Source: Flavobacteriaceae bacterium
Lineage (GTDB): Bacteria; Bacteroidota; Bacteroidia; Flavobacteriales; Flavobacteriaceae
Length of the DNA stretch: 55,566 nucleotides
Direction: 5' to 3'
NCBI GenBank assembly: GCA_002721275.1
Contig: PBJZ01000011.1
Location: 26,280-81,845 of the forward strand
Every line of letters begins with the position of its first letter. Position 1 is the first letter of the stretch. Positions 43,101-52,556 of the stretch are shown here, piece by piece. The notes beneath the pieces are model-generated. The model was not told the origin of the DNA and ran no database searches. It saw nothing but the letters and a program-made list of their open reading frames with translations. A program made the translations under genes and the position numbers.

Positions 43101-44395
43101 ACACAAGTTTTAAGGAATGGAATATGGATTTATATTTTGAACCTAAAGGATTATTATTGCTCAATAAAAAAGAAACTCCTGAGGTTTTGTTTTTTGGTAA
43201 AGGATTTTTTTCAGGTGATATTAAAATGGAAGGACCAACAAAAAATCCAAAGCTATTTCTCACTGGGGTTACTGCCTCGGGTACTTCAATTAAAATTCCA
43301 TGGAAAGACACGAAGGAAATTACGGATACTTCTTTCATAACATTTGTAGATAAAGATTCAGATTCGAATTCAAACATATATCTTAATAATAATAGAAATT
43401 TTGAAAATGAAATTAGAGGTCTGGAGATTTTCTTTGAATTAGATATAAATAATGATGCTGAAGTTGAAATAGTAATAGATCAATCCTCTGGCAGCTTCAT
43501 TAATGGGAGAGGTAATGGTAAATTATTGATGGAAACTAACACAAATGGTAAATTTGACATGTGGGGAGATTTTACTACTACTAACGGTATTTATAATTTC
43601 AAAAATATAGGTCTGTTGGATAAAAAATTTAACCTTGAACAGGGAGGGACAATTGTTTGGGAGGGTGACCCATTGGGTGCAAATATGGATTTAAAAGCTA
43701 CCTACGAAGTCCCTGGTGGTGCTAATCCAGCTATTTTATTAGATAATCCTAGTTTTAATAAAAAAATACCTACAGAAGTGGGAATTCATTTACAAGGAAA
43801 TCTATTAAAACCTGATAATCCAACATTCGAAATTTTATTTCCAAATACCAGTGGAACAGTAATTTCAGAGATTAATTATAGATTATCTGATCCTCAAAGA
43901 AGTCAACTACAAGCTATTTCATTATTATCTCAAGGAATATTTATAAATGATGTTAGTCTATCGATGCAGGGAATCACAAATAATTTATATGAAAAAGCCT
44001 CTGACATATTCTCATCTATTCTAGGAAATGATGATGAAAAATTAAAAGTTGGAATTAACTACCTGCAAGGTGATAAAAATAGTGAACTAGATATTTTTAC
44101 AGAGGATAGACTGGGATTAACACTTTCTACACAAGTAAGCGACAAAATTTTAATTAATGGTAAGATTGGAGTTCCAGTTGGGGGAGTTAACGAAACACTT
44201 ATAGTTGGTGACGTTCAAATTGATTTTATTTTAAATAACGATGGGACACTCAGAGCAAAAGTATTTAATAGAGAAAATGAATTCAGATATATAGGTGATG
44301 AACTTGGTTATACACAGGGCATGGGTCTTTCCTATAATGTAGATTTTGATAGTTTTAAGGAATTAATTAATAAAATTATCACTGATGCAAGATAA
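40139..44395 (+). CDS. tamB: TamB-like translocation/assembly module protein (AsmA-like superfamily)
   Basis: 1418 aa. The start used is TTG at 40139. The frame is open back to a TAA at 40106 without an ATG, so the true start may be another non-ATG codon slightly upstream. One N-terminal helix (VTAALLMAIAVIIYLF) anchors it in the inner membrane. A long run of beta-strand repeats rich in Ser, Asn, Lys and Leu follows, then the conserved C-terminal DUF490 domain: FDMWGDFTTTNGIYNFKNIG near residue 1140, EGDPLGANMDLKATYEVPGG near 1178, and SEINYRLSDPQ near 1243. TamB-like proteins are thought to form a groove carrying lipids to the outer membrane. TamA is not in the window. Confidence 0.9.
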   Translation: MISVTAALLMAIAVIIYLFNQGKIQDQLVRSITQTLKKEYDLDMSINSSKYTIKDGIELNDILILDHKKDTLIFLKKLETNLNSYPKLIDNEYQFSKIFLDGLFLNIKKYEGKERTNLQYFIDSMGFSKNSTLDNTLINISNFELSDSKISYMGSEEFFDVLSLKSSNLEIFKNKINVSNISSKLKYDSQEILFESDTFIMANSNLFIDNYLISSDFGNSSGSLAYKDSIGLKSKIIKSDLKIDNFNLNKLKFKTNLNSLSNFSSEVSISGSLDSLNVKAIITNSSNSKLYSDFTLFNFFSKDDFYSKGSIKSNQFKISSIISMINKSSNLLNEVQDNDISFDLSTDLKGKKWNIFGIVSTQFGDFKINFFDNTQNTHNTLVVDKFDPSLLNHSLPSGYFSGDLKYKFEKDSYEWYITSAHYDIPNFSKININAKGKDNLKKGNISFNLSDGLDVYDSSLEYDFSSEVKLLSSIINLKSFNLSSINPNLGGGKAILSGVFKAKIEGNSIDNSSIIMTVQDIKLDHKNGTLNSSDFYVNSKLSQGNRIFSIINSPWFFGEATGNFAISELSALINNAFSETFPLISKKPITSTQELNFDFTLSKDLVNVLNSEILSTENLNLLGHLSSKEFKSYLDIEIPFFQYQDFFAQGLRININNKSLDKDSKLEVDKLVYKKDAIGKFIFGSKRMDNKLLVKTKLESLTDTGNSFDLNFLVNRTSNYEGEINLKQSNIRINNNDWNLDVKNVKPLFYNSLKSVLSVPEVGFESNNSKIKMSGFYDDSKNFKLDLILKYVNFNQLIKQKNTFSTDGYFDMHFNMKRSVNENKLNCELISEQIQINNKIIGNLELFINGNTQTNSYSINSELFNKEKNIVADGNLIYNKDETKLDLTLLFNNFDISFLSPLGKKSISNIRGLANGEVNIWGDLNNLNNTGVLKLNKSGFTLPYLNTDYNLVDNTILNLSSTNFNILPTSLFDSTYKTSTSLSGKFSHTSFKEWNMDLYFEPKGLLLLNKKETPEVLFFGKGFFSGDIKMEGPTKNPKLFLTGVTASGTSIKIPWKDTKEITDTSFITFVDKDSDSNSNIYLNNNRNFENEIRGLEIFFELDINNDAEVEIVIDQSSGSFINGRGNGKLLMETNTNGKFDMWGDFTTTNGIYNFKNIGLLDKKFNLEQGGTIVWEGDPLGANMDLKATYEVPGGANPAILLDNPSFNKKIPTEVGIHLQGNLLKPDNPTFEILFPNTSGTVISEINYRLSDPQRSQLQAISLLSQGIFINDVSLSMQGITNNLYEKASDIFSSILGNDDEKLKVGINYLQGDKNSELDIFTEDRLGLTLSTQVSDKILINGKIGVPVGGVNETLIVGDVQIDFILNNDGTLRAKVFNRENEFRYIGDELGYTQGMGLSYNVDFDSFKELINKIITDAR

Positions 44396-44422
44396 TTATG
44401 GACTAATATTTAAAATGAAGTT

Positions 44423-44452
44423 TTTGTAAGAAACTTAGAATAGTTAAATTTG
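44423..44452 (+). promoter_or_regulatory. pfkA promoter (TTTG-N18-TAAATTTG)
   Basis: TTTG at 44423-44426 and TAAATTTG at 44445-44452, spacer 18 bp. Initiation would be near 44458, ahead of the ATG at 44471. The in-frame TTG at 44450 lies inside the -7 box and cannot be the start if this promoter is used. Confidence 0.75.
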
Positions 44453-44470
44453 AGTCTTGTTGAGAAATTA

Positions 44471-45454
44471 ATGGGAGATATAAAAAAAATCGGAGTCCTA
44501 ACGTCTGGTGGCGATGCACCAGGAATGAATGCTGCAGTTAGATCTGTGGTAAGATCAAGTGTTTATAATGAAATAGAATGTTTTGGCATATACAAGGGGT
44601 ACCATGGATTAATCAATGGAATAATAAAAAAATTAGACGCAAGAAGTGTAAATAATATTATTAATAAAGGAGGAACAATATTAAAAACAGCAAGATGTAA
44701 AGATTTCAGAGAAAAAAGTGGAAGAGAGAAGGCTTATAATAATATTAAATCACATGGTATTGATTGTTTAGTTGTTATAGGGGGTGATGGCTCATTCACA
44801 GGAGCCATGATCTTTAGTAACGAATATGATATACCAGTTATAGGAATACCTGGCACTATAGATAATGATATTTTAGGAACTAAATATACGATCGGATACG
44901 ACACTGCTTTGAATACTGTAGTTGAATCAATAGATAAAATAAGGGATACTGCAATCTCTCATAACAGATTATTTTTTGTTGAAGTTATGGGGCGAGATGC
45001 TGGTCATATCGCCTTAAATGCTGGTATTGGAGCAGGTGCAGAGGAGATATTAATTCCTGAGGAGAATATGGGATTAGATAGGTTGCTTGAATCATTAAAA
45101 AACAGTCAAAAGAGTGGTAAATCCTCCAGTATTGTGGTTGTTGCTGAAGGAGATAAAACAGGTAAAAATGTTTTTGAAATAGCCTCTTATGTTGAAAATA
45201 ATATGCCTGAATATGAGGTAAGGGTATCAGTGCTAGGGCATATGCAAAGAGGAGGTGCTCCATCTTGTTTTGATAGAGTTTTAGCCTCAAGAATGGGAGT
45301 TTATGCTGTTGAAAATCTTTTAAAAGGTAAAAATAATGTTATGGTTGGAATTGAAAATGATAAATTGATTTTGTCACCCCTTGAACAAGCAGTAAAGGGT
45401 CAAACTGAAGTAAATAAAAACCTAATTAGAGTTTCTGAAATATTATCAATATAA
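44471..45454 (+). CDS. pfkA: 6-phosphofructokinase
   Basis: 327 aa from the ATG at 44471 (MGDIKKIGVLTSGGDAPGMN), chosen over the TTG at 44450 because of the promoter overlap. It phosphorylates fructose-6-phosphate with ATP. GVLTSGGDAPGMNAAVRSVV binds ATP; LVVIGGDGSFTGAM near residue 100, the catalytic GIPGTIDNDILGT near 127 and FFVEVMGRDAGHIALNAG near 170 follow, and LGHMQRGGAPSCFDRVLASR is near 255. The gly-asp pattern GGDGS is that of ATP-dependent enzymes. It is followed by gapA after 12 bp. Confidence 0.97.
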   Translation: MGDIKKIGVLTSGGDAPGMNAAVRSVVRSSVYNEIECFGIYKGYHGLINGIIKKLDARSVNNIINKGGTILKTARCKDFREKSGREKAYNNIKSHGIDCLVVIGGDGSFTGAMIFSNEYDIPVIGIPGTIDNDILGTKYTIGYDTALNTVVESIDKIRDTAISHNRLFFVEVMGRDAGHIALNAGIGAGAEEILIPEENMGLDRLLESLKNSQKSGKSSSIVVVAEGDKTGKNVFEIASYVENNMPEYEVRVSVLGHMQRGGAPSCFDRVLASRMGVYAVENLLKGKNNVMVGIENDKLILSPLEQAVKGQTEVNKNLIRVSEILSI

Positions 45455-46465
<1,011 letters not shown>

Positions 46466-46470
46466 ACTAT

Positions 46471-47331
46471 ATGATTTTAGTTGTTGATAGTGGTTCAACA
46501 AAAACTGATTGGATTGGAATTGATGATTCGGGTTCAATTCTTTTTTCAACTCAAACACTTGGATTGAATCCACAGGTTCTTTCTTCTGCAATTATTAATG
46601 AAAGGATAATAAATAACTATGATTTATATCAAAATAGAAAAAAGATATCTAAGTTATTTTTTTATGGAGCAGGTTGTGGTGTAGCATCATCAATTAACAG
46701 AATAAAAAAAATTTTTAATGAAATATTCGAGAACGCTCATACAGATATTAAAGAAGATACTTATGCAGCTGTATATTCAGTCTCAAAAATAAATAAACCA
46801 TCTATTGTATGTATTCTTGGAACAGGATCGAACTGCACATATTTTGATGGCTTGAATATTATACAGAGGGTAACTTCATTGGGTTACATACTCATGGATG
46901 AAGCTAGTGGTAATTTTTATGGAAAACAATTATTGAGAAGTTATTACTTTAATGAAATGCCTAAAAATTATGCTAAAGAGTTTGAGAAAGAATTTAAATT
47001 GGATCCAGATACTATTAAAGAAAATCTTTACAGGAAAGAAAACCCAAATACATATTTAGCTACTTTCGCAAAATTTATAATTGATAGAAAAGATCATCCT
47101 TTAATGCAAGAAATAATAGTCAGTGGACTCGATAGATTTATTAAACACCAAATATTACAATTCGATAATTGCAAGGAAATCCCGATACATTTTGTTGGAT
47201 CAATTGCTTATTATATTAAAAATGAGATAAAAAATACTCTTTTAGCTCATGGATTAACTATGGGAAATGTAATTCAACGTCCAATAGATGGTCTTTTAAT
47301 TTATCATAAGTCATTATTAAATAAAGTTTAA
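46471..47331 (+). CDS. BadF/BadG-type ATPase, probable N-acetylglucosamine kinase
   Basis: 286 aa of the ASKHA fold. ILVVDSGSTKTDWIGID is the phosphate-1 loop, and CILGTGSNCTYFDG near residue 111 the phosphate-2/sugar motif. LGYILMDEASGNFYGKQLL near 134 and IHFVGSIAYYIKNEIK near 236 (adenosine motif) match the eukaryotic-type GlcNAc kinase branch common in Bacteroidota. Such enzymes recover GlcNAc from cell-wall turnover or chitin. It follows gapA by 5 bp. The exact sugar is not proven. Confidence 0.85.
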   Translation: MILVVDSGSTKTDWIGIDDSGSILFSTQTLGLNPQVLSSAIINERIINNYDLYQNRKKISKLFFYGAGCGVASSINRIKKIFNEIFENAHTDIKEDTYAAVYSVSKINKPSIVCILGTGSNCTYFDGLNIIQRVTSLGYILMDEASGNFYGKQLLRSYYFNEMPKNYAKEFEKEFKLDPDTIKENLYRKENPNTYLATFAKFIIDRKDHPLMQEIIVSGLDRFIKHQILQFDNCKEIPIHFVGSIAYYIKNEIKNTLLAHGLTMGNVIQRPIDGLLIYHKSLLNKV

Positions 47332-47344
47332 TAAGTTTAGCTAA

Positions 47345-47728
47345 TTATTTTTCATAAGCAACCACACTTATTTCAACCCTAGCATTCTTTGGTAAAGATT
47401 TAACAGCTATCGTTTCCCTTGCTGGCTCTTCCCCTTTTTTAAAATATTTAGCATATTCTTCATTAATAGTCTGAAAATTATCCATATCATCTATAAAAAT
47501 TGAGCTTTTAACTACATTACTAAAGTTCATGTTTGCTGCAATTAAAATTTCTTTTAAGTTCATCATTACCTGATTAACTTCATCTTTTAGATCATTTTGA
47601 ACTAATTCCATTGATTGATTCATAGGGATTTGACCTGATATAAATAAAGTTTTATCAATTTTTATGGCTTGATTATATGGGCCAATTGGTGCTGGTGCTT
47701 TTTTTGTAAAAATAATTTTTCTTTTCAT
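47345..47728 (-). CDS. RidA family protein (reactive enamine/imine deaminase)
   Basis: 127 aa, full length. APAPIGPYNQAIKIDKTLFI at the start and GEEPARETIAVKSLPKNARV near residue 97 are the Rid signatures; the arginine in NARVEIS lies where RidA has its catalytic arginine. RidA hydrolyses 2-aminoacrylate made by PLP enzymes such as threonine/serine dehydratases. It lies 6 bp after lptD on the minus strand, with no functional link known. Confidence 0.93.
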   Translation of the reverse strand: MKRKIIFTKKAPAPIGPYNQAIKIDKTLFISGQIPMNQSMELVQNDLKDEVNQVMMNLKEILIAANMNFSNVVKSSIFIDDMDNFQTINEEYAKYFKKGEEPARETIAVKSLPKNARVEISVVAYEK

Positions 47729-47734
47729 ATGTAT

Positions 47735-50380
47735 TTAATTTAATCTTCTGTCTGGTTCTCTATTTTTCTCATATTTAATATCTCTTAAAAGAGATGATTT
47801 GATTCCAATAAAGAAATTCCATGATGCTCTGTTTGAAAATGGCACCCAACTGAAGTTCATTATCCAACTTCTTAGATCTCTATCAAAACCAAAAGTAGTG
47901 TAAGTGAATCCTTTTCTTTTAAAATCGTATCCTGACGACACACTAATTCTCCACTTTGGAGTAAGCTCTACATTTGAGCTAAACATCAATGAATTGTTGG
48001 AAATATCTTTTTGATTTTTATTGTTTGCATATGTCAGTGAGTGCGCCAATTTTAAATCCCATGGAATTTTAGTTTGGTAAAAGGGATATTTACTTACTTC
48101 TTTATCATTGTTTTTATACAAATCATTATCTCTGTAATTCACAGCTCTTCCAAATAACCCATCATTTCTACCCCCACTTGATGCAGTTTCGTTGTCATTA
48201 TCTCTGTCATCAGTATCCTCTTTGTTATCTTTATTTGATTTTTTTTTCTCAAACATTTTACTTGAAATGCTATAATTCATATTCATATTTGCACTTGTCA
48301 TCCGGAACAGACCCTTACCATTCTTAATGTTAAACTCATTAATTCTGATATTATTTTCATCAAGTGCATAAGGATCAAATGTTGCAGCTAAATTGACTGA
48401 AAGTTTACTGTTTAGTGCGCTAATTCCTGTGGATAGTCGAACTGGTGACCATTTAAATTTTTCAGCTTGGATATTGTAATTTGTAGTGATATTTAGCTGG
48501 TTTAGTAATTTGATTTTTTTTGGTTCAATCTTAGTGGTATCCTTGTCTTTTACTTTTGCCTCAAAACTATTATTTATATTAATTCCGATACTACTTGATG
48601 ACCCCATTCCTGGGGTTCCAAAAAGGCCACCTTCAAATCTAGTGTATGATTCTGTATTACCATTTGCATCAATTATGTAAGTATCATAATATTCTTTTTC
48701 AAAACTTGGTGAGTAGCCATAAGAAATAGCTGGTCTTATCGTGTGGCGTATAGATTGAATTTTTTTATCATCTCCGAAGTTAAAAGTACCATAAATAGTT
48801 GTACCAAGACTTGCATTAAAATTGTATGTTCTGAAAGCGTCAAATTTTCTAATCGTATCCTTAGTTGCTGACTGAATTGAATCATCATAATTTCTATATC
48901 TTATTGTTTGTTGTGTCCATACCTCCTGATAATTTGAGCCAACGGTCATACTCAAGTGTTTGAGTACTTTAAAATTTGTACTTATAGGTATAGTATGAAT
49001 CATTCCTGATCTGGCGTCTCTGAACATTTCCGCTTTAAATAAATTTTCTTCATTAGTGATCACTCTATTTTCAAGTCTTGAAGTATATTGGAAATTAATG
49101 TTTTGAAAAATACCCTTTTTGCTTCCTTCTTTTGGCGCGAAAGGAAATACTCTTTCCATATTTGTTTGAAGTGTTGGAAGTGTTAAGTTTACATTTTTGG
49201 TTTGAGAGTTTTGAGACATCGCTGATGTTAAAGAAACATTTACCCTAGGTGAACCTGGAAAGGTTTTTGAGTAAGATATTGATGAACTTAAAGTGTTATT
49301 AAGAAAATTTGGGTTGTTTAGCTGGTTTACGGATTGTTGATAATAATCGCTGCTACCAAGATTAACAGAGGCGGAAAACGTAGAATATGGGCTTGCTTTT
49401 GTATCTTTAGTATGTGACCACCTAAAATTAAATACAGTTGATTTAGAATAACCATCTAATCCTCTTTCTCCAGATACTAGATTCTCATACCTAAAACTTA
49501 ACCCTCCATTATAATTGTATTTTTTCCTGTATTGAGTGTCGCCTCTAAAGCCATAACTTCCGTTTGTATAATAATCTCCAAGAAGAGCAAAATTAAAATA
49601 ATCTGATAAATTGAAGTAATATCCTCCATTTTGAATTGCATAGCCTCTATTATTATTTTCACCTATAGACGGAAAAATAAAGCCAGATTCTAAATTTTGA
49701 CTAGTCGGAAAATATGCAAAAGGGAGCATTAATGGGGTAGGGACATCAGCAATATACATATTAGTAAAACCAGTGACAATTTTCCCTCCAGGAATCAACT
49801 TTCCTTTTCTTACGCGAAAATAGTAATCAGAATCCTCTAGAGCTCCATCTGTTGTTACTTTGGCGTCTTTAAGATAATATACTGAATCATTTTCTTTTTT
49901 TGTGTAACCCGCATATACGTTCATACCTCCTTGGTCACTTTTTGAATTCCATATCAATGCCTTTTGACTATCAAAATTATATCTTATGGAATCAGGATTG
50001 ATTTCGTTATTTCCTTGTTTAAAGTATGGATATTGAATCAAAATACCGCTTGAATCTTTTATTCTACCTGCGTAAACCTCCTTTTTTTTATAATCAAGAA
50101 TAATTAACCCAGATTTAAGTGTTATGTCACCATAATATAGTTCTGCCTCATCATAAAGATAAAGTTTGTTTTCTTTTCTATTTATTCTTACAAATTCTTT
50201 GGCATTATATTTAACTATATTTAATAGTAATGGCTCTTTGTTTTTGGATTTAGTGGTATCTGTAATTATCTCGGTTTTATCATTGATTTTTTCTTGATTC
50301 AATGAATCAACTTGCCCAAGGAGAATAGAGCTCCAAAAACATATGAACAATGATAATGTATAACTTAACTTTGAACCCAA
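47735..50380 (-). CDS. lptD: LPS-assembly protein LptD (OstA-like)
   Basis: 881 aa from a TTG at 50378-50380, no ATG being available before the signal peptide (LSYTLSLFICFWSSILLGQ). The N-terminal part is an OstA/LptA-like beta-jellyroll: KLYLYDEAELYYGDITLKSG near residue 75, then SGILIQYPYFKQGNNEI. The rest is a large beta-barrel with many aromatic-glycine strands (GYAIQNGGYYFNLSDYFNFA near 245; WRISVSSGYDFKRKGF near 815). LptD inserts LPS in the outer leaflet with LptE, which is not seen here. It agrees with kdsB in this window. An Asn/Asp-rich linker (about residues 715-740) splits two barrel strands. Confidence 0.88.
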   Translation of the reverse strand: MGSKLSYTLSLFICFWSSILLGQVDSLNQEKINDKTEIITDTTKSKNKEPLLLNIVKYNAKEFVRINRKENKLYLYDEAELYYGDITLKSGLIILDYKKKEVYAGRIKDSSGILIQYPYFKQGNNEINPDSIRYNFDSQKALIWNSKSDQGGMNVYAGYTKKENDSVYYLKDAKVTTDGALEDSDYYFRVRKGKLIPGGKIVTGFTNMYIADVPTPLMLPFAYFPTSQNLESGFIFPSIGENNNRGYAIQNGGYYFNLSDYFNFALLGDYYTNGSYGFRGDTQYRKKYNYNGGLSFRYENLVSGERGLDGYSKSTVFNFRWSHTKDTKASPYSTFSASVNLGSSDYYQQSVNQLNNPNFLNNTLSSSISYSKTFPGSPRVNVSLTSAMSQNSQTKNVNLTLPTLQTNMERVFPFAPKEGSKKGIFQNINFQYTSRLENRVITNEENLFKAEMFRDARSGMIHTIPISTNFKVLKHLSMTVGSNYQEVWTQQTIRYRNYDDSIQSATKDTIRKFDAFRTYNFNASLGTTIYGTFNFGDDKKIQSIRHTIRPAISYGYSPSFEKEYYDTYIIDANGNTESYTRFEGGLFGTPGMGSSSSIGININNSFEAKVKDKDTTKIEPKKIKLLNQLNITTNYNIQAEKFKWSPVRLSTGISALNSKLSVNLAATFDPYALDENNIRINEFNIKNGKGLFRMTSANMNMNYSISSKMFEKKKSNKDNKEDTDDRDNDNETASSGGRNDGLFGRAVNYRDNDLYKNNDKEVSKYPFYQTKIPWDLKLAHSLTYANNKNQKDISNNSLMFSSNVELTPKWRISVSSGYDFKRKGFTYTTFGFDRDLRSWIMNFSWVPFSNRASWNFFIGIKSSLLRDIKYEKNREPDRRLN

Positions 50381-50420
50381 GATTAAACCTCTTAAATTTG
50401 TTATGAAGCTTGTTTTATGT

Positions 50421-50428
50421 CAAAATTA
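50421..50428 (-). promoter_or_regulatory. Possible -7 element (TAATTTTG) of lptD
   Basis: On the minus strand TAATTTTG fits TAnnTTTG about 40 bp ahead of the lptD start. A -33 TTTG is not found at the usual distance, so confidence is low. Confidence 0.3.
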
Positions 50429-50469
50429 AGGATTATTTGGTGTTCTATTCATAAATTAAAGTTAATCAA

Positions 50470-51579
50470 ATGAAATTCACCAAGTTTAGCATAACAACAC
50501 TGATTATACTATGCTTTTTTTTAATCGATTTACACTCGCAAAAATCAAGTAGTAATTTTGTTGTTGTTCTAGATGCAGGTCATGGTGGTAAGGACCCAGG
50601 TAATCGTGGTAATGGCTACTACGAAAAAAATATTGCATTAAATATCGTTCTCGCAATAGGTAAAAAATTAGAGTCACAAAGCGACATAAAAACAATTTAT
50701 ACAAGAAAAACAGATATTTTTGTTGACTTATTTCAAAGAGCTAATATTGCAAACTCTGCAGATGCTGATTTATTCATTTCTATTCATTGTGATGCTCATA
50801 ATTCAAATGCTTATGGTGCTGGTACTTTTGTTTTAGGTCTGCATGCCAATCAAAGAAACTTTGAAATAGCAAAAAAAGAAAATTCAGTTATTTTTTTAGA
50901 AGATAATTATGAAGTCAATTATGATGGATTTGACCCAAATAATCCTGAATCAGTAATTGGTTTGATTTTAATGCAAGAAGAATATTTAGATCAAAGTATA
51001 ACAGCTGCTTCATCAATACAAAAAAGATTTGTTGGGGAGCTAGGAAGAAAAAATAGAAGAGTAAAGCAAGCTGGTTTCATAGTTCTCAAATACACTTATA
51101 TGCCAAGTGTATTGGTTGAAACAGGTTTTTTGACAAATAAAAATGAGGGTTCCTTTTTAAACTCAACCAGAGGTCAAAAACTAATGGCAAACTCAATTTA
51201 TAAGGCCATATTGGACTACAAAAAGAATCTTGAAAATTCATTAAATAAATTGTCATTGAATGAAAAAAATAAAAAGGAAGATATAATAGTAAGTTCAAAA
51301 AAATATGATATTGCTTATAAAATTCAAATTGCCGCAAGTAGACGAAAACTTGAATTAAAATCATATAATTTTAAGGGCCTTGAGCCAATTTCAATTTTAT
51401 TGGAAGATAATATGTATAAATATTATTATGGTTCTTTCTTAAAACATAAGACAGTAGTTAAAGAACTAAAAAAAATTAAAAAAAAGAGCTACAAAGAGGC
51501 ATTTATAGTACCTTTTCTAGGTAAAACTAAAATTTCTTTGAAAACTGCGATGGAAATAGAAAAAAAAATTAAATCATAA
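50470..51579 (+). CDS. N-acetylmuramoyl-L-alanine amidase (Amidase_3), SPOR-like C-terminus
   Basis: 369 aa. A signal peptide (ITTLIILCFFLIDLHSQ) is followed by the zinc amidase: VVLDAGHGGKDPGNRGNGYY with the first His, GYYEKNIALNIVLAIGKKL with the Glu ligand, LFISIHCDAHNSNAYGAGTF near residue 101 with the second His, and MPSVLVETGFLTNKNEG near 214 with the catalytic Glu. The last 90 residues (YKIQIAASRRKLELKSYNF, then MYKYYYGSFLKHKTVVKELK) resemble a SPOR peptidoglycan-binding domain. The enzyme likely splits septal peptidoglycan in the periplasm. It is followed by mlaD after 27 bp. Confidence 0.93.
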   Translation: MKFTKFSITTLIILCFFLIDLHSQKSSSNFVVVLDAGHGGKDPGNRGNGYYEKNIALNIVLAIGKKLESQSDIKTIYTRKTDIFVDLFQRANIANSADADLFISIHCDAHNSNAYGAGTFVLGLHANQRNFEIAKKENSVIFLEDNYEVNYDGFDPNNPESVIGLILMQEEYLDQSITAASSIQKRFVGELGRKNRRVKQAGFIVLKYTYMPSVLVETGFLTNKNEGSFLNSTRGQKLMANSIYKAILDYKKNLENSLNKLSLNEKNKKEDIIVSSKKYDIAYKIQIAASRRKLELKSYNFKGLEPISILLEDNMYKYYYGSFLKHKTVVKELKKIKKKSYKEAFIVPFLGKTKISLKTAMEIEKKIKS

Positions 51580-51606
51580 TTTAATTAATTTAACTAATTT
51601 TACTAT

Positions 51607-52545
51607 ATGATTAATATGTCAAAAGAATTAAAAACATTTTTATTTATTGTAGTAGGCATTTGTTTTTTTGTATTTGGTTATAATTTTTTAAAAGGCAGAT
51701 CATTTTTGCAAAAACAAATAATTTTATACGCTACTTATCCTCAAATTGAAGGACTAATTCCTGGTGCTAAAGTTTCTTTAAATGGATTAACAATTGGTTC
51801 AGTCACACGAGCAGACTTCGTATCTGAGGGAACGGATATAATAATTACAATGAACATAAGAAACGATATTAATTTCAATAAAAACAGTAGTGCAGTTCTA
51901 TACGAGACAGGCCTAATAGGAGGTAAAGCAATCTCAATCGAGCCAAATTTTGATGGTAATGATTTGGTAAAAACAGGGGATACCCTTGTGTCCAAAATAA
52001 AACCGGGTTTCACCGAATTGGTTAATAGGCAAATTGCCCCTCTTCAAGAAAAAATAGTCAGTACTCTTACAAGTGTTGATTCACTTTTTAATGGTGTTAG
52101 TAATGTTTTAAACAAAGACACACAAAATAATCTTAAAAACACTCTAGAAAACCTACGTATATCATTAGAGAACATTAATAACGCATCTTTAGTCTTATCA
52201 GATTTATTAATATCAAATCAAGAAAATTTTTCTAATACAATGGATAATTTATCAACAACTTCAAATAATTTAACTAAAATCACTGATAGTATTTCATCTA
52301 TAAGATTTGTTAATACAATTCAACAATATGAAAAAGTTGCAGTTAATATTAACGACATTTTAATTGCCTTAAAGTCTGGATCTGGATCAGCAGGGAAATT
52401 AATAACAGATGACACACTCTATTATCGACTGACAAATGCCTCCAAAGCAATGGAATTATTACTTGATGATTTAAAAACCAATCCAAAAAGATATGTTCAC
52501 TTTTCCATTTTTGGAAAAAAAGATAAATCAAAAAAAAATAATTGA
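51607..52545 (+). CDS. MlaD/MCE family lipid transport protein
   Basis: 312 aa. One N-terminal helix (TFLFIVVGICFFVFGYNFLK) precedes an MCE domain: YATYPQIEGLIPGAKVSLNG near residue 39, LTIGSVTRADF, and ALYETGLIGGKAISIEPN-like strand near 95-115. A helical stretch with Asn/Ser heptads (LKNTLENLRISLENINNASL) follows. MCE proteins form hexameric rings carrying phospholipids between membranes. An ATG at 51616 (MSKELKTFLF) is an equally good start. No mlaE/mlaF genes are beside it. The position next to the amidase is common in Bacteroidota. Confidence 0.88.
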   Translation: MINMSKELKTFLFIVVGICFFVFGYNFLKGRSFLQKQIILYATYPQIEGLIPGAKVSLNGLTIGSVTRADFVSEGTDIIITMNIRNDINFNKNSSAVLYETGLIGGKAISIEPNFDGNDLVKTGDTLVSKIKPGFTELVNRQIAPLQEKIVSTLTSVDSLFNGVSNVLNKDTQNNLKNTLENLRISLENINNASLVLSDLLISNQENFSNTMDNLSTTSNNLTKITDSISSIRFVNTIQQYEKVAVNINDILIALKSGSGSAGKLITDDTLYYRLTNASKAMELLLDDLKTNPKRYVHFSIFGKKDKSKKNN

Positions 52546-52556
52546 TTATTCAATTT

